A stretch of 64,000 bases of DNA from Methylobacterium oryzihabitans (GTDB lineage Bacteria; Pseudomonadota; Alphaproteobacteria; Rhizobiales; Beijerinckiaceae), in NCBI RefSeq assembly GCF_004004555.2, contig NZ_SACP01000010.1:124001-188000 (forward strand). Direction: 5' to 3'. This document shows, one piece after another, positions 8,433-15,836 of the stretch. Made by a program: the position numbers and the translations under genes. Numbering within the stretch: position 1 is the first letter of the stretch; each line of letters opens with the position of its first letter. The notes beneath the pieces were generated by a model. That model worked only from the letters and a program-made list of their open reading frames with translations, was not told where the DNA came from and did not search any database.

Positions 8433-9206
8433 GTGGCCTACGAGAACATCCTGGTCGAGACGCGGGGTCGGGTGGCGCTGGTCACCCTCAACCGCCCGGC
8501 CCAGCTCAACGCCCTCTGCAACGCGCTGATCGCCGAGCTGAACCACGCCCTCGACGGGTTCGAGGCCGATCCCGGCATCGGCTGCATCGTGCTCACCGGC
8601 TCCGAGAAGGCGTTCGCCGCCGGCGCCGACATCAAGGAGATGCAGGACCGCACCCATCCGGAATTCTACATGGCCGATCCGTTCGGCGAGTGGGACCGGG
8701 TCGGGCGCCGGCGCAAGCCGATCATCGCCGCGGTGGCGGGCTTCGCCCTCGGCGGCGGCTGCGAACTCGCGATGATGTGCGACTTCATCCTGGCCGCCGA
8801 CACCGCGAAGTTCGGCCAGCCGGAGATCAAGCTCGGGGTGATTCCCGGTGCCGGCGGCACCCAGCGCCTGACCCGGGCGGTCGGCAAGGCCAAGGCGATG
8901 GAGCTGTGCCTCACCGGCCGGATGATGGACGCGGCCGAGGCCGAGCGCGCCGGCCTCGTCGCCCGCATCGTCCCGGCGGCCGACCTGCTGGACGAGGCGC
9001 TGAAGACCGCCGGCATCATCGCCGGGATGTCGCTGCCGGTGGCGGTGGTGGCCAAGGAGGCGGTCGAGCGCGCCTTCGAGACCACCCTGCAGGAGGGCAT
9101 CCGCTTCGAGCGCCGGGTGTTCTACGGGCTGTTCGCGACCCACGACCAGAAGGAGGGCATGGGCGCCTTCGTCGAGAAGCGCAAGCCGAGCTTCGAGCAC
9201 CGCTGA
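8433..9206 (+). CDS. Enoyl-CoA hydratase (crotonase family)
   Basis: 257 residues from a GTG start with GGGAGGAG 7 bp upstream. Both catalytic glutamates of true enoyl-CoA hydratases are present, in [11 protein letters not shown] and in [20 protein letters not shown]; the oxyanion-hole block [11 protein letters not shown] is intact. It is expected to hydrate trans-2-enoyl-CoA to 3-hydroxyacyl-CoA in beta-oxidation or amino acid breakdown. It opens an overlapping run of three genes (TGATG junction with the next), so it is cotranscribed with the threonine dehydratase-like gene. Confidence 0.9.
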   Translation: MAYENILVETRGRVALVTLNRPAQLNALCNALIAELNHALDGFEADPGIGCIVLTGSEKAFAAGADIKEMQDRTHPEFYMADPFGEWDRVGRRRKPIIAAVAGFALGGGCELAMMCDFILAADTAKFGQPEIKLGVIPGAGGTQRLTRAVGKAKAMELCLTGRMMDAAEAERAGLVARIVPAADLLDEALKTAGIIAGMSLPVAVVAKEAVERAFETTLQEGIRFERRVFYGLFATHDQKEGMGAFVEKRKPSFEHR

Positions 9207-10162
9207 TGAGCGTCACCTTCGCCGACGTGCGGGCGGCCGCGGAGCGGATCGCCGGCATCGCCCACCGCACCCCGGTCCTGACCTCGCGCACCGCCGACGC
9301 GCGCACCGGGGCGTCGCTGTTCTTCAAGGCCGAGCCGCTCCAGCGGGCCGGCGCCTTCAAGTTCCGGGGCGCCTGCAACGCCATCGCGGCCCTGCCGGAG
9401 GCGGCGCGCAGCCGCGGCGTCATCGCGTTCTCGTCGGGCAACCACGCCCAGGCCATCGCCTATGCGGGCGCGCTCCAGCGCGTGCCGACCGTGATCGTGA
9501 TGCCGCACGACGCCCCCGCCATCAAGGTCGCGGCGACCCGCGGCTACGGCGCCGAGGTGGTGGTCTACGACCGCTACACGGAGGACCGCGAGGCGCTCGC
9601 CCGCACGCTCGCCGAGGAGCGCGGGCTGACGCTGATCCCGCCCTACGACCACCCGGACGTGATCGCCGGCCAGGGCACCGCGGCGCTGGAACTGATCGAG
9701 GAGACCGGCCCCCTCGACATGCTGCTCGTCTGCCTCGGCGGCGGCGGGCTCTTGTCGGGCTGCGCCCTCGCCGCGCGGGCGCTGGCGCCGGACATCGCGA
9801 TCTACGGCGTCGAGCCGGAGGCCGGCAACGACGGCCAGCAATCCCTGGCCAAGGGCGAAGTGGTGCGCATCCCGGTCCCGGCCTCGATCGCCGACGGGGC
9901 GCTGACCACCCATCTCGGCCGGCACACCTTCCCGATCATCCGGCGCGAGGTCGCGGGCATCGTCACGGTCTCGGACGCGCAGCTCGTCGCGGCGATGCGG
10001 TTCTTCGTCGAGCGGATGAAGCTCGTGGTCGAGCCGACCGGCTGCCTCGCCGCGGCCGCCGCCTTCGAGGGCGCGGTGCCGGTCGCCGGCAAGAGGGTCG
10101 GGATCATCCTGTCGGGCGGCAACGTCGACCCGGCGGCGCTCGGCCGCCATCTCGCCGCATGA
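9206..10162 (+). CDS. PLP-dependent threonine/serine dehydratase-like protein
   Basis: 318 residues, the length of catabolic threonine dehydratases and serine racemases without an ACT regulatory domain. The PLP lysine is K52 in AFKFRGACNA. SSGNHAQAIAY and the phosphate-binding loop LGGGGLLSG are typical of fold-type II enzymes. It probably deaminates threonine or serine to the 2-oxo acid; racemase or 3-hydroxyaspartate ammonia-lyase activity cannot be excluded. It overlaps the preceding stop by one base and the next gene by four. Confidence 0.87.
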   Translation: MSVTFADVRAAAERIAGIAHRTPVLTSRTADARTGASLFFKAEPLQRAGAFKFRGACNAIAALPEAARSRGVIAFSSGNHAQAIAYAGALQRVPTVIVMPHDAPAIKVAATRGYGAEVVVYDRYTEDREALARTLAEERGLTLIPPYDHPDVIAGQGTAALELIEETGPLDMLLVCLGGGGLLSGCALAARALAPDIAIYGVEPEAGNDGQQSLAKGEVVRIPVPASIADGALTTHLGRHTFPIIRREVAGIVTVSDAQLVAAMRFFVERMKLVVEPTGCLAAAAAFEGAVPVAGKRVGIILSGGNVDPAALGRHLAA

Positions 10163-10677
10163 GCGGGCCCGCGACGCCGGACGCGCTGTTCGCGCGCCTG
10201 GCCGATCTCGGCATCCCGGTCGTCACCCACGCCCACCGGGCGGTCCACACGGTCGCGGAATCCCGCGACCTCAAGGCCGGGCTGCCGGGCCTGCACACCA
10301 AGAACCTCTTCCTGAAGGACAAGCAGGGCCGGCTGTTCCTGGTGACCGCCGAGGCCGAGGCGCGGATCGACCTCAAGCGCCTGCACCAGACCCTCGGGGC
10401 GAGCGGCCGGCTGTCGTTCGGCTCGCCCGAGCTGCTGCTCGCGGTGCTCGGGGTGCGGCCGGGTTCGGTGACGCCGCTCGGGGCGATCAACGACCGCGAG
10501 GGCCGGGTGAGCGTGATCCTCGACGCGCGGCTGGCGGAGGGGGACCCGGTCAACGTGCATCCGCTGCACAACGAGGCGACGACGGCCCTGTCCTTCGCCG
10601 ACCTTGTGCGGTTCCTGGAGGCGACCGGGCATCCGCCGCGGGTGCTGGCGCTGCCGGAGCCGGCGGAGGAGGGGTGA
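10159..10677 (+). CDS. YbaK/ProX-type aminoacyl-tRNA editing protein
   Basis: 172 residues with the YbaK fold signature HTKNLFLKDKQGRLFLV and GSVTPLGAINDREGRVSVILD. Free-standing proteins of this family (ProXp-ala/PrdX) clear mischarged alanyl- or cysteinyl-tRNA(Pro) in the cytoplasm. The start ATG overlaps the preceding TGA (ATGA), so translation is coupled to the dehydratase gene. The reason for that link is not evident. No synthetase gene is nearby. Confidence 0.85.
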   Translation: MSGPATPDALFARLADLGIPVVTHAHRAVHTVAESRDLKAGLPGLHTKNLFLKDKQGRLFLVTAEAEARIDLKRLHQTLGASGRLSFGSPELLLAVLGVRPGSVTPLGAINDREGRVSVILDARLAEGDPVNVHPLHNEATTALSFADLVRFLEATGHPPRVLALPEPAEEG

Positions 10678-10801
10678 TCCGCCCCTTCACAAAACTTTAC
10701 ACACCGCCGCGAGAGGCGAAACCTGCCGCGCGCACTCTCCCCTTCGACGACGCGACGCGCATCGGCCCCGATGCCCGGCGCAGCGACAGGGAGATACCAC
10801 G

Positions 10802-11398
10802 ATGACCGACGCACCGATGATCCAACCGCCCCGCCGCCGCTCCACCCTGCGCCGGGTGCTGCTCGCGGCCGGCCTGCTGGTCGGCGGCGGGGCCGGGGTC
10901 GCCTATGCCATGGCCGGCCCGTTCGGGGGCGGCTTCGGCCCGGGCGGATTCGGCCACCGCGACCCGGCCCAGCGGCTGGAGCGGATGCAGGCGATGGCCC
11001 GCCGCGCCCTCGACGGGGTCGGGGCGACCTCGGACCAGGAGAACAAGGTCCACGACATCATCGCGTCCGCCTTCACGGCGATGCAGAAGGAGGCGAAGTC
11101 CGACGACGACACCCGGCGCCGCCTCGCCGACCTGTTGAAGGCGCCGAGCGTCGACCGCGCGGCGATCGAGGCCCTGCGCGGCGAGACGATGCGCAGCCTC
11201 GACGCCCGCTCCAAGATCGTCGCCGGCGCGCTGGCCGACGCCGCCGGGCAGCTCAGCGCCGAGCAGCGCACCCAGCTCGCCGACCGCATGGCGGCGATGA
11301 TGGAGCGCCGCCGCGGCTTCGGCGGCTGGCACCGCCGCGACGACGGGCCCGGCCGCCCCGACCGCGGACCGGGCGAGGGCGGCCCGCGTCCCAACTGA
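10802..11398 (+). CDS. Periplasmic Spy/CpxP-like sensor protein
   Basis: 198 residues from the ATG at 10802. The N-terminus is basic, then a membrane/signal segment (about 18-38), then a Gly-rich linker and an Arg/Glu/Ala-rich helical domain (40-170) like the Spy/CpxP or heavy-metal-sensing 'RMQAMARRALDGVGATSDQ' proteins. Such proteins act as periplasmic chaperones and feed back on envelope-stress kinases. It sits directly upstream of a response regulator/kinase pair, which supports that role. The C-terminal 30 residues are a disordered GPGRPDRGPGEGG tail. Confidence 0.8.
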   Translation: MTDAPMIQPPRRRSTLRRVLLAAGLLVGGGAGVAYAMAGPFGGGFGPGGFGHRDPAQRLERMQAMARRALDGVGATSDQENKVHDIIASAFTAMQKEAKSDDDTRRRLADLLKAPSVDRAAIEALRGETMRSLDARSKIVAGALADAAGQLSAEQRTQLADRMAAMMERRRGFGGWHRRDDGPGRPDRGPGEGGPRPN

Positions 11399-11420
11399 TC
11401 CTTGTGACGAGGTGACCGCG

Positions 11421-12116
11421 ATGGCCGAGAAACTCCTCATCGTCGACGACGACCGGCGGCTCGCCGCCATGGTGTCGGAATACCTGATGGGGGAGGGCTA
11501 CGCGGTCACCGCCCGCTACACGGCCCAGGACGGCCAGGAGGCGCTGCGCCGCGAGACCTTCGACGCGGTGATCCTCGACGTGATGCTGCCGGACCTCGAC
11601 GGGTTCGAGACCTGCCGGCGGATCCGCACCCACTCGACGGTGCCGATCCTGATGCTGACCGCCAAGGGCGACGACACCGACCGCATCATCGGGCTAGAGA
11701 TCGGCGCCGACGACTACCTGCCCAAGCCCTTCAACCCGCGCGAGCTGCTGGCGCGGCTGCGGGCGATCCTGCGCCGGCAGCGGGCGCCCGAGGCGGTCGC
11801 GGCGCTGGATTTCGGCCGGCTGCAGATCGACCCGGGCTCGCGCAGCGTGCTCATCGACGGGGTCGAGCGGCGGCTCACCAGCCACCAGTTCGACCTGCTG
11901 CTGGCCTTCGCCACCCATGCCGGCCGGGTGCTGACCCGCGAGCGGCTGATGGACCTCGTGCGGGGCGAGGAGTTCGACGCCTTCGACCGCTCGATCGACG
12001 TCCACGTCTCGCGCCTGCGGGCGGTGATCGAGGACGACCCGCGCCATCCGCGCCGGCTCATCACCATCCGGGGCGCCGGCTACGTCTTCGCCCGCCAGCA
12101 GGACGCCGAGCGGTGA
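11421..12116 (+). CDS. OmpR/CpxR-type response regulator
   Basis: 231 residues. The receiver domain holds the acidic pocket IVDDD, phospho-acceptor D53 in VILDVMLPDLDG and the LPKPF lysine. A winged-helix output domain follows (LTSHQFDLLLAFATHAGRVLTRERL ... DVHVSRLRAVIEDDP). The ATG at 11421 was preferred to the GTG at 11412 because the GAGG sits better. It should bind DNA as a phosphorylated dimer. Its stop overlaps the kinase start (GTGA), and the Spy-like gene is 22 bp upstream, so this is one envelope-stress cassette. Confidence 0.92.
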   Translation: MAEKLLIVDDDRRLAAMVSEYLMGEGYAVTARYTAQDGQEALRRETFDAVILDVMLPDLDGFETCRRIRTHSTVPILMLTAKGDDTDRIIGLEIGADDYLPKPFNPRELLARLRAILRRQRAPEAVAALDFGRLQIDPGSRSVLIDGVERRLTSHQFDLLLAFATHAGRVLTRERLMDLVRGEEFDAFDRSIDVHVSRLRAVIEDDPRHPRRLITIRGAGYVFARQQDAER

Positions 12117-13378
12117 GGCTCGCCCGCCGCACCCTGTTCTGGAAGATCTACCTCACGCTGCTGGCGAGCCTGTTCGGCGTCGCCTTCGCGATGGGGAGCC
12201 TGTGGTGGGCCCTCGGCGAGTCGCCGCGGCAGCGCTGGGAGACGCTGCAGGCCCGCCTCGCACCGCAGATCGAGGCCCTCGGCCGGGCTCCGGAGGGCGC
12301 CGAGGCCGAGGGCGAGGTCCAGCGGATCGGCGACGCGCTCGGCGCCGACCTCGCGCTCTACGACGAATCCGGCGGGCTGATCGCGGCGCGCGGGCGCCGG
12401 GCGGTCCTGCTCGGCCGGGACCGCCCGGGCCCGTCGATGCACTGGGTGATGCGGGTCTCCCTGGCGCAGGGCCGGACGCTGCTGGCGAGCTTTCCGCCGC
12501 CGCGGCGCAACCGCATCGCCGCCATCGCGGTGCTGGCGCTGCTGGTCGCCGCCGGCATCGGGCTCGCGGCGTTTCCGGTGACGGCGCGGCTGACCCGCCA
12601 GCTCGAACGGCTGCGCGCCGGGGTCGCCCGCTGGGGCGACGGCGATCTCGGCGCCCGCATGGACGAGCGCGGCAACGACGAGGTCGCGGCGGTGGCCCGC
12701 ACCTTCAACCTCGCGGCGGCGCGGGTCGACGGGCTGCTCGCCTCGCAGCGCACCCTGCTCGCCAATGCCAGCCACGAGCTGCGCTCGCCCCTGGCGCGCC
12801 TGCGCCTCGCGATCGACCTGTGGGACGGCGATCCGTCCGGCCCGGCGCGCCGCGAGATCCTGCGCAACCTCGCCGAGCTCGACGCGCTGGTGGAGGAAAT
12901 CCTGCTGTCGAGCCGGCTCGACCACGCCCGCACGGCGCCGCGGTCCGGCCTCGACCGGACGGGGAGCGTGGACCTGCTCGGGCTCGCCGCCGAGGAGGCC
13001 GCCCGTGGGGGTGCCGAGATCGAGGGCGAGGCGGTGAGCGTCACCGGCGACGAGGTGCTGCTGCGCCGGCTGCTGCGCAACCTGATCGAGAACGGCGCCA
13101 CCCACGGCCGCCCGCCGGTGCGGGTCGCGGTCGCGCCCGAGGGCGGGGCGGCGGTCGTGGTGGTGTCGGATGCCGGCCCCGGCATCGCGCCGGCGGAGCG
13201 CGAACGGGTGTTCGAGCCGTTCTACCGCCCCCGCGGCCGCGACGAGGCCGCCGGCGGCTGGGGGCTCGGCCTCGCCCTGGTGCGCCAGATCGCCGAGCGC
13301 CACGGCGGAAGCGCGGCCTGCGAGGCGGCGGCCGGCGGCGGCAGCCGCTTCGTGGTGCGGCTGCCGCGGGAGGCGTAA
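12113..13378 (+). CDS. Membrane sensor histidine kinase of the CpxA/EnvZ type
   Basis: 421 residues from an overlapping GTG. Two membrane helices (about 13-35 and 138-160) bracket a small periplasmic domain of about 100 residues. HAMP follows, then HisKA with H221 in ASHELRSPLARLRL, then the ATPase domain with N-box NLIENGATHG and G-boxes DAGPGIAP and GWGLGLALV. It phosphorylates the adjacent regulator. The ligand is unknown, but a CpxP/Spy-like protein encoded first in the operon is the natural periplasmic partner. A strong terminator follows at once. Confidence 0.92.
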   Translation: MRLARRTLFWKIYLTLLASLFGVAFAMGSLWWALGESPRQRWETLQARLAPQIEALGRAPEGAEAEGEVQRIGDALGADLALYDESGGLIAARGRRAVLLGRDRPGPSMHWVMRVSLAQGRTLLASFPPPRRNRIAAIAVLALLVAAGIGLAAFPVTARLTRQLERLRAGVARWGDGDLGARMDERGNDEVAAVARTFNLAAARVDGLLASQRTLLANASHELRSPLARLRLAIDLWDGDPSGPARREILRNLAELDALVEEILLSSRLDHARTAPRSGLDRTGSVDLLGLAAEEAARGGAEIEGEAVSVTGDEVLLRRLLRNLIENGATHGRPPVRVAVAPEGGAAVVVVSDAGPGIAPAERERVFEPFYRPRGRDEAAGGWGLGLALVRQIAERHGGSAACEAAAGGGSRFVVRLPREA

Positions 13379-13386
13379 GGGCCGGG

Positions 13387-13430
13387 CTCAGCGGACGAGG
13401 CGTTGGCGGGCCAACGCTTCGTCCGCTGAG
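13387..13430 (+). terminator. Strong hairpin terminator after the kinase operon
   Basis: Arms at 13387-13406 and 13411-13430 pair over 20 bp with one G-T mismatch and a 4-nt CGGG loop. It starts 8 bp after the kinase stop. A weak T-run (gttgtggtgt, then attttt at 13446) follows. It lies between convergent genes and may work in both directions. Confidence 0.75.
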
Positions 13431-13491
13431 GTTGTGGTGTCGCAGATTTTTGTCGAAAAACCGGCAGCCACTTTTGCGAAATATGCTCAGG

Positions 13492-14031
13492 TCACGCCGC
13501 CGGCCGGTCGCGCAGGTAGGCCAGCATGGTGCCGGCATCCGAGAGTTGCAGGCCGACGCCCGGCGGGTCGTCGCGAAACCCCGGCTCGACGAACATCCGG
13601 CGGATTCGGCCGTCCTCGACATGCATGGAGTAGCGCCAGGAGCGCATCCCCATCCCCTGGCGGCCGCGCTTGACCAGCATGCCCATCTGGCGCGTGAAGT
13701 CGCCGTTGCCGTCGGGGAGCATGAATACCTGCTCGATGCCCTTGCTGCGCGCCCACTGGTACATGACGAAGGCGTCGTTGACCGACAGGCACACGACCCC
13801 GTCGATGCCGAGGGCGGCGAAGTCGCCGGCATGCTGCTCGTAGCCGGGCAGGTGGTCGTCCGAGCAGGCCGGCGTGAACGCGCCGGGAACCGCGAACAGC
13901 ACGATGTTGCGGCCGCCGAACACCTCCGCCGAGGTGAGGTCCTTCCACTCGAATGGGTTGGGGCCGCCGAGGGCGTCGTTCCTGACGCGGGTGTGGAAGG
14001 TGACGTCCGGGACGGTATCGGGCTGGATCAT
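13492..14031 (-). CDS. Prx5/PMP20-type peroxiredoxin
   Basis: 179 residues with the peroxidatic cysteine C56 in VPGAFTPACSDDHLPGY, the exact Prx5 signature. It reduces hydrogen peroxide and alkyl hydroperoxides using glutathione, glutaredoxin or thioredoxin. No fused glutaredoxin domain is present and no clear resolving cysteine is seen, so a 1-Cys mechanism is likely. The following MFS gene in the opposite direction of travel (upstream at 14077) is on the same strand, 45 bp away, so cotranscription is possible. Confidence 0.9.
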   Translation of the reverse strand: MIQPDTVPDVTFHTRVRNDALGGPNPFEWKDLTSAEVFGGRNIVLFAVPGAFTPACSDDHLPGYEQHAGDFAALGIDGVVCLSVNDAFVMYQWARSKGIEQVFMLPDGNGDFTRQMGMLVKRGRQGMGMRSWRYSMHVEDGRIRRMFVEPGFRDDPPGVGLQLSDAGTMLAYLRDRPAA

Positions 14032-14076
14032 GACGGGCCTCGGGGCAGGGCGGCGGCGAGCGCGGCGGCAGCGAGT

Positions 14077-15561
14077 TTACCCCCGGGGCGGCGGCGCCGC
14101 CACGGCCGGCCTCGCCACGGTCTCGCCGCCCGCGACCTGTCCCGCCGGCCGGTGCCCGCTAATTTCGGCGCCTGCATCGGGGGCGAAGCGCAGGTTCCAG
14201 ATCGTCGCGGTGAGCGAGATCGCCGTCACGACGAGGAAGGCGGCGGAGAAGTCGGCCAGCGTCGGGCGAGCGTGGCCGCCGAGCCGCATCGCGAGTTCGA
14301 GGGCGCCGGCGGCGACGCAGATGCCGACCGACAGCATGAGCTGCTGGAACGTGGTGTAGAAGCTCGTCGCCGCGCTCATCCGCCGGGCCGGAATCTCGGC
14401 ATACGCGACGGTGTTGTAGGCGGTGAACTGGAACGACATCAGGAAGCCGCAGACCCCCAGAACCGCGACGATCGCCGGGTGCGGCCAGTCGGGACGAAAG
14501 AGTGCGCAGACCGCGTAGCCGAGGCTCGCCAGCACGCCGTTGACGATCAGGCTGGCACGGAAGCCGAAGCGGCGCAGGAGCCGCGGCGCCAGGGTCTTCA
14601 TCGACAGCGAGCCGACCGCGGTGGCGAGCGTCAGCGACCCGCTCTCCGCCGCCGACAGGCCGAAGCCGAGCTGAAGCATCAGCGGCAGCAGGAACGGCTG
14701 CGCGCCCTGTGTGATCCGGGTGAGCGAGCCGGCGATCACCGACAGGCGGAAGCTCGGCACCCGCATCAGCGACAGATCGAGGATCGGGTGCTCGACCCGC
14801 CGCGCATGCGCGACGTAGGCGGCCCCCGCGGCGAACCCGGTCCCGAGCAGGGCCGCGACGATCCACGGCTCGGCGGCGTGGCTGGTCAGTTCGAAGCCGA
14901 AGAACAGCGTGCCGAGAGACAACCCGGACAGGACGAGGCCGCGCCAGTCGAAGCGCCCGGGGGCGTCGCCGCGCACCTCCTCGATGTAGCGCGACACCAG
15001 GACGATGCCGACGAGCCCGATCGGCAGGTTGATGAGGAAGATCCAGCGCCAGTCGAAATACGTGACGATGAAGCCGCCGAGCGGCGGGCCGAGGATCGGC
15101 CCGAGCAGGGCCGGCACCAGCAGCCACGACATCGCCGAGACCATGTGGCGCCGCTCGACGCTGCGCAGGAGCACGAGGCGCCCGACCGGCATCATCATCG
15201 CGCCGCCGAGTCCCTGGACGATCCGCGCCGCGACGAAGGCCGGCAGGGACGGGGCGAGGGCGCAGAGCAGCGAGCCGAGGGTGAACACCGCGATCGCCGC
15301 GCGGAACACCGTGCGCGAGCCGAAGCGGTCGGCGACCGTGCCGCTCGCCGGGATGAACACCGCGAGGCTGAGCAGGTAGGCGGTGAGCGCGACGCTCATC
15401 GCCGGCGCCCCGACGCCGAAGTCCCGCGCCATGGTCGGGAGCGCGGTGGCCAGGATGGTGGCGTCGAGCAGCTCCATGAACATCGCGCCCGCGACGATGA
15501 GCGCGATGGTGCGATAGCCGCGCTTCGGAGCCGGGACCGCCTGATCGGGATGCGTGGTCAT
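14077..15561 (-). CDS. DHA2-family MFS exporter (14-helix EmrB type)
   Basis: 494 residues from the ATG at 15561. The first helix carries the DHA2 motif FMELLDATILATALPTMA; motif A is GTVADRFGSRTVFR; motif C (LLVPALLGPILGPPLGGFI) marks it as a drug/proton antiporter. About 14 hydrophobic segments are evident. Exported compounds are unknown. No membrane-fusion partner (EmrA) gene is adjacent. The last 40 residues are a Pro/Ala/Gly-rich tail. Confidence 0.9.
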   Translation of the reverse strand: MTTHPDQAVPAPKRGYRTIALIVAGAMFMELLDATILATALPTMARDFGVGAPAMSVALTAYLLSLAVFIPASGTVADRFGSRTVFRAAIAVFTLGSLLCALAPSLPAFVAARIVQGLGGAMMMPVGRLVLLRSVERRHMVSAMSWLLVPALLGPILGPPLGGFIVTYFDWRWIFLINLPIGLVGIVLVSRYIEEVRGDAPGRFDWRGLVLSGLSLGTLFFGFELTSHAAEPWIVAALLGTGFAAGAAYVAHARRVEHPILDLSLMRVPSFRLSVIAGSLTRITQGAQPFLLPLMLQLGFGLSAAESGSLTLATAVGSLSMKTLAPRLLRRFGFRASLIVNGVLASLGYAVCALFRPDWPHPAIVAVLGVCGFLMSFQFTAYNTVAYAEIPARRMSAATSFYTTFQQLMLSVGICVAAGALELAMRLGGHARPTLADFSAAFLVVTAISLTATIWNLRFAPDAGAEISGHRPAGQVAGGETVARPAVAAPPPRG

Positions 15562-15836
15562 CGTACCGCCACCGCCATGGACCGCCGCGGCGGTTCGGCA
15601 GGGATCCCGGGTCGGATCGGCCCGGGGCGTCGTGCGCGCGGCGAGGGGAGGGACGGGCTCGGCCGGTCCCGGCGGGTTGGTAGCACGGGTGGGCGGGGCG
15701 GGGCATGCAAACGCGGCCGGGCTGGCATGTCGGGCCGGGTCGCGGAGCCCCCGATCCCGGCCGAAGTGTCGCACCCGCCACGCGGCGCGATCCATGCGAG
15801 ATCATCGGCCCCGCCCGCGCCGGGCCGGAGCCGCGC

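Noticed and set aside
13041..13832. Open frame across the terminator and peroxiredoxin on the minus strand
   Set aside because: It crosses a strong hairpin and is out of frame with the clear Prx5 protein.
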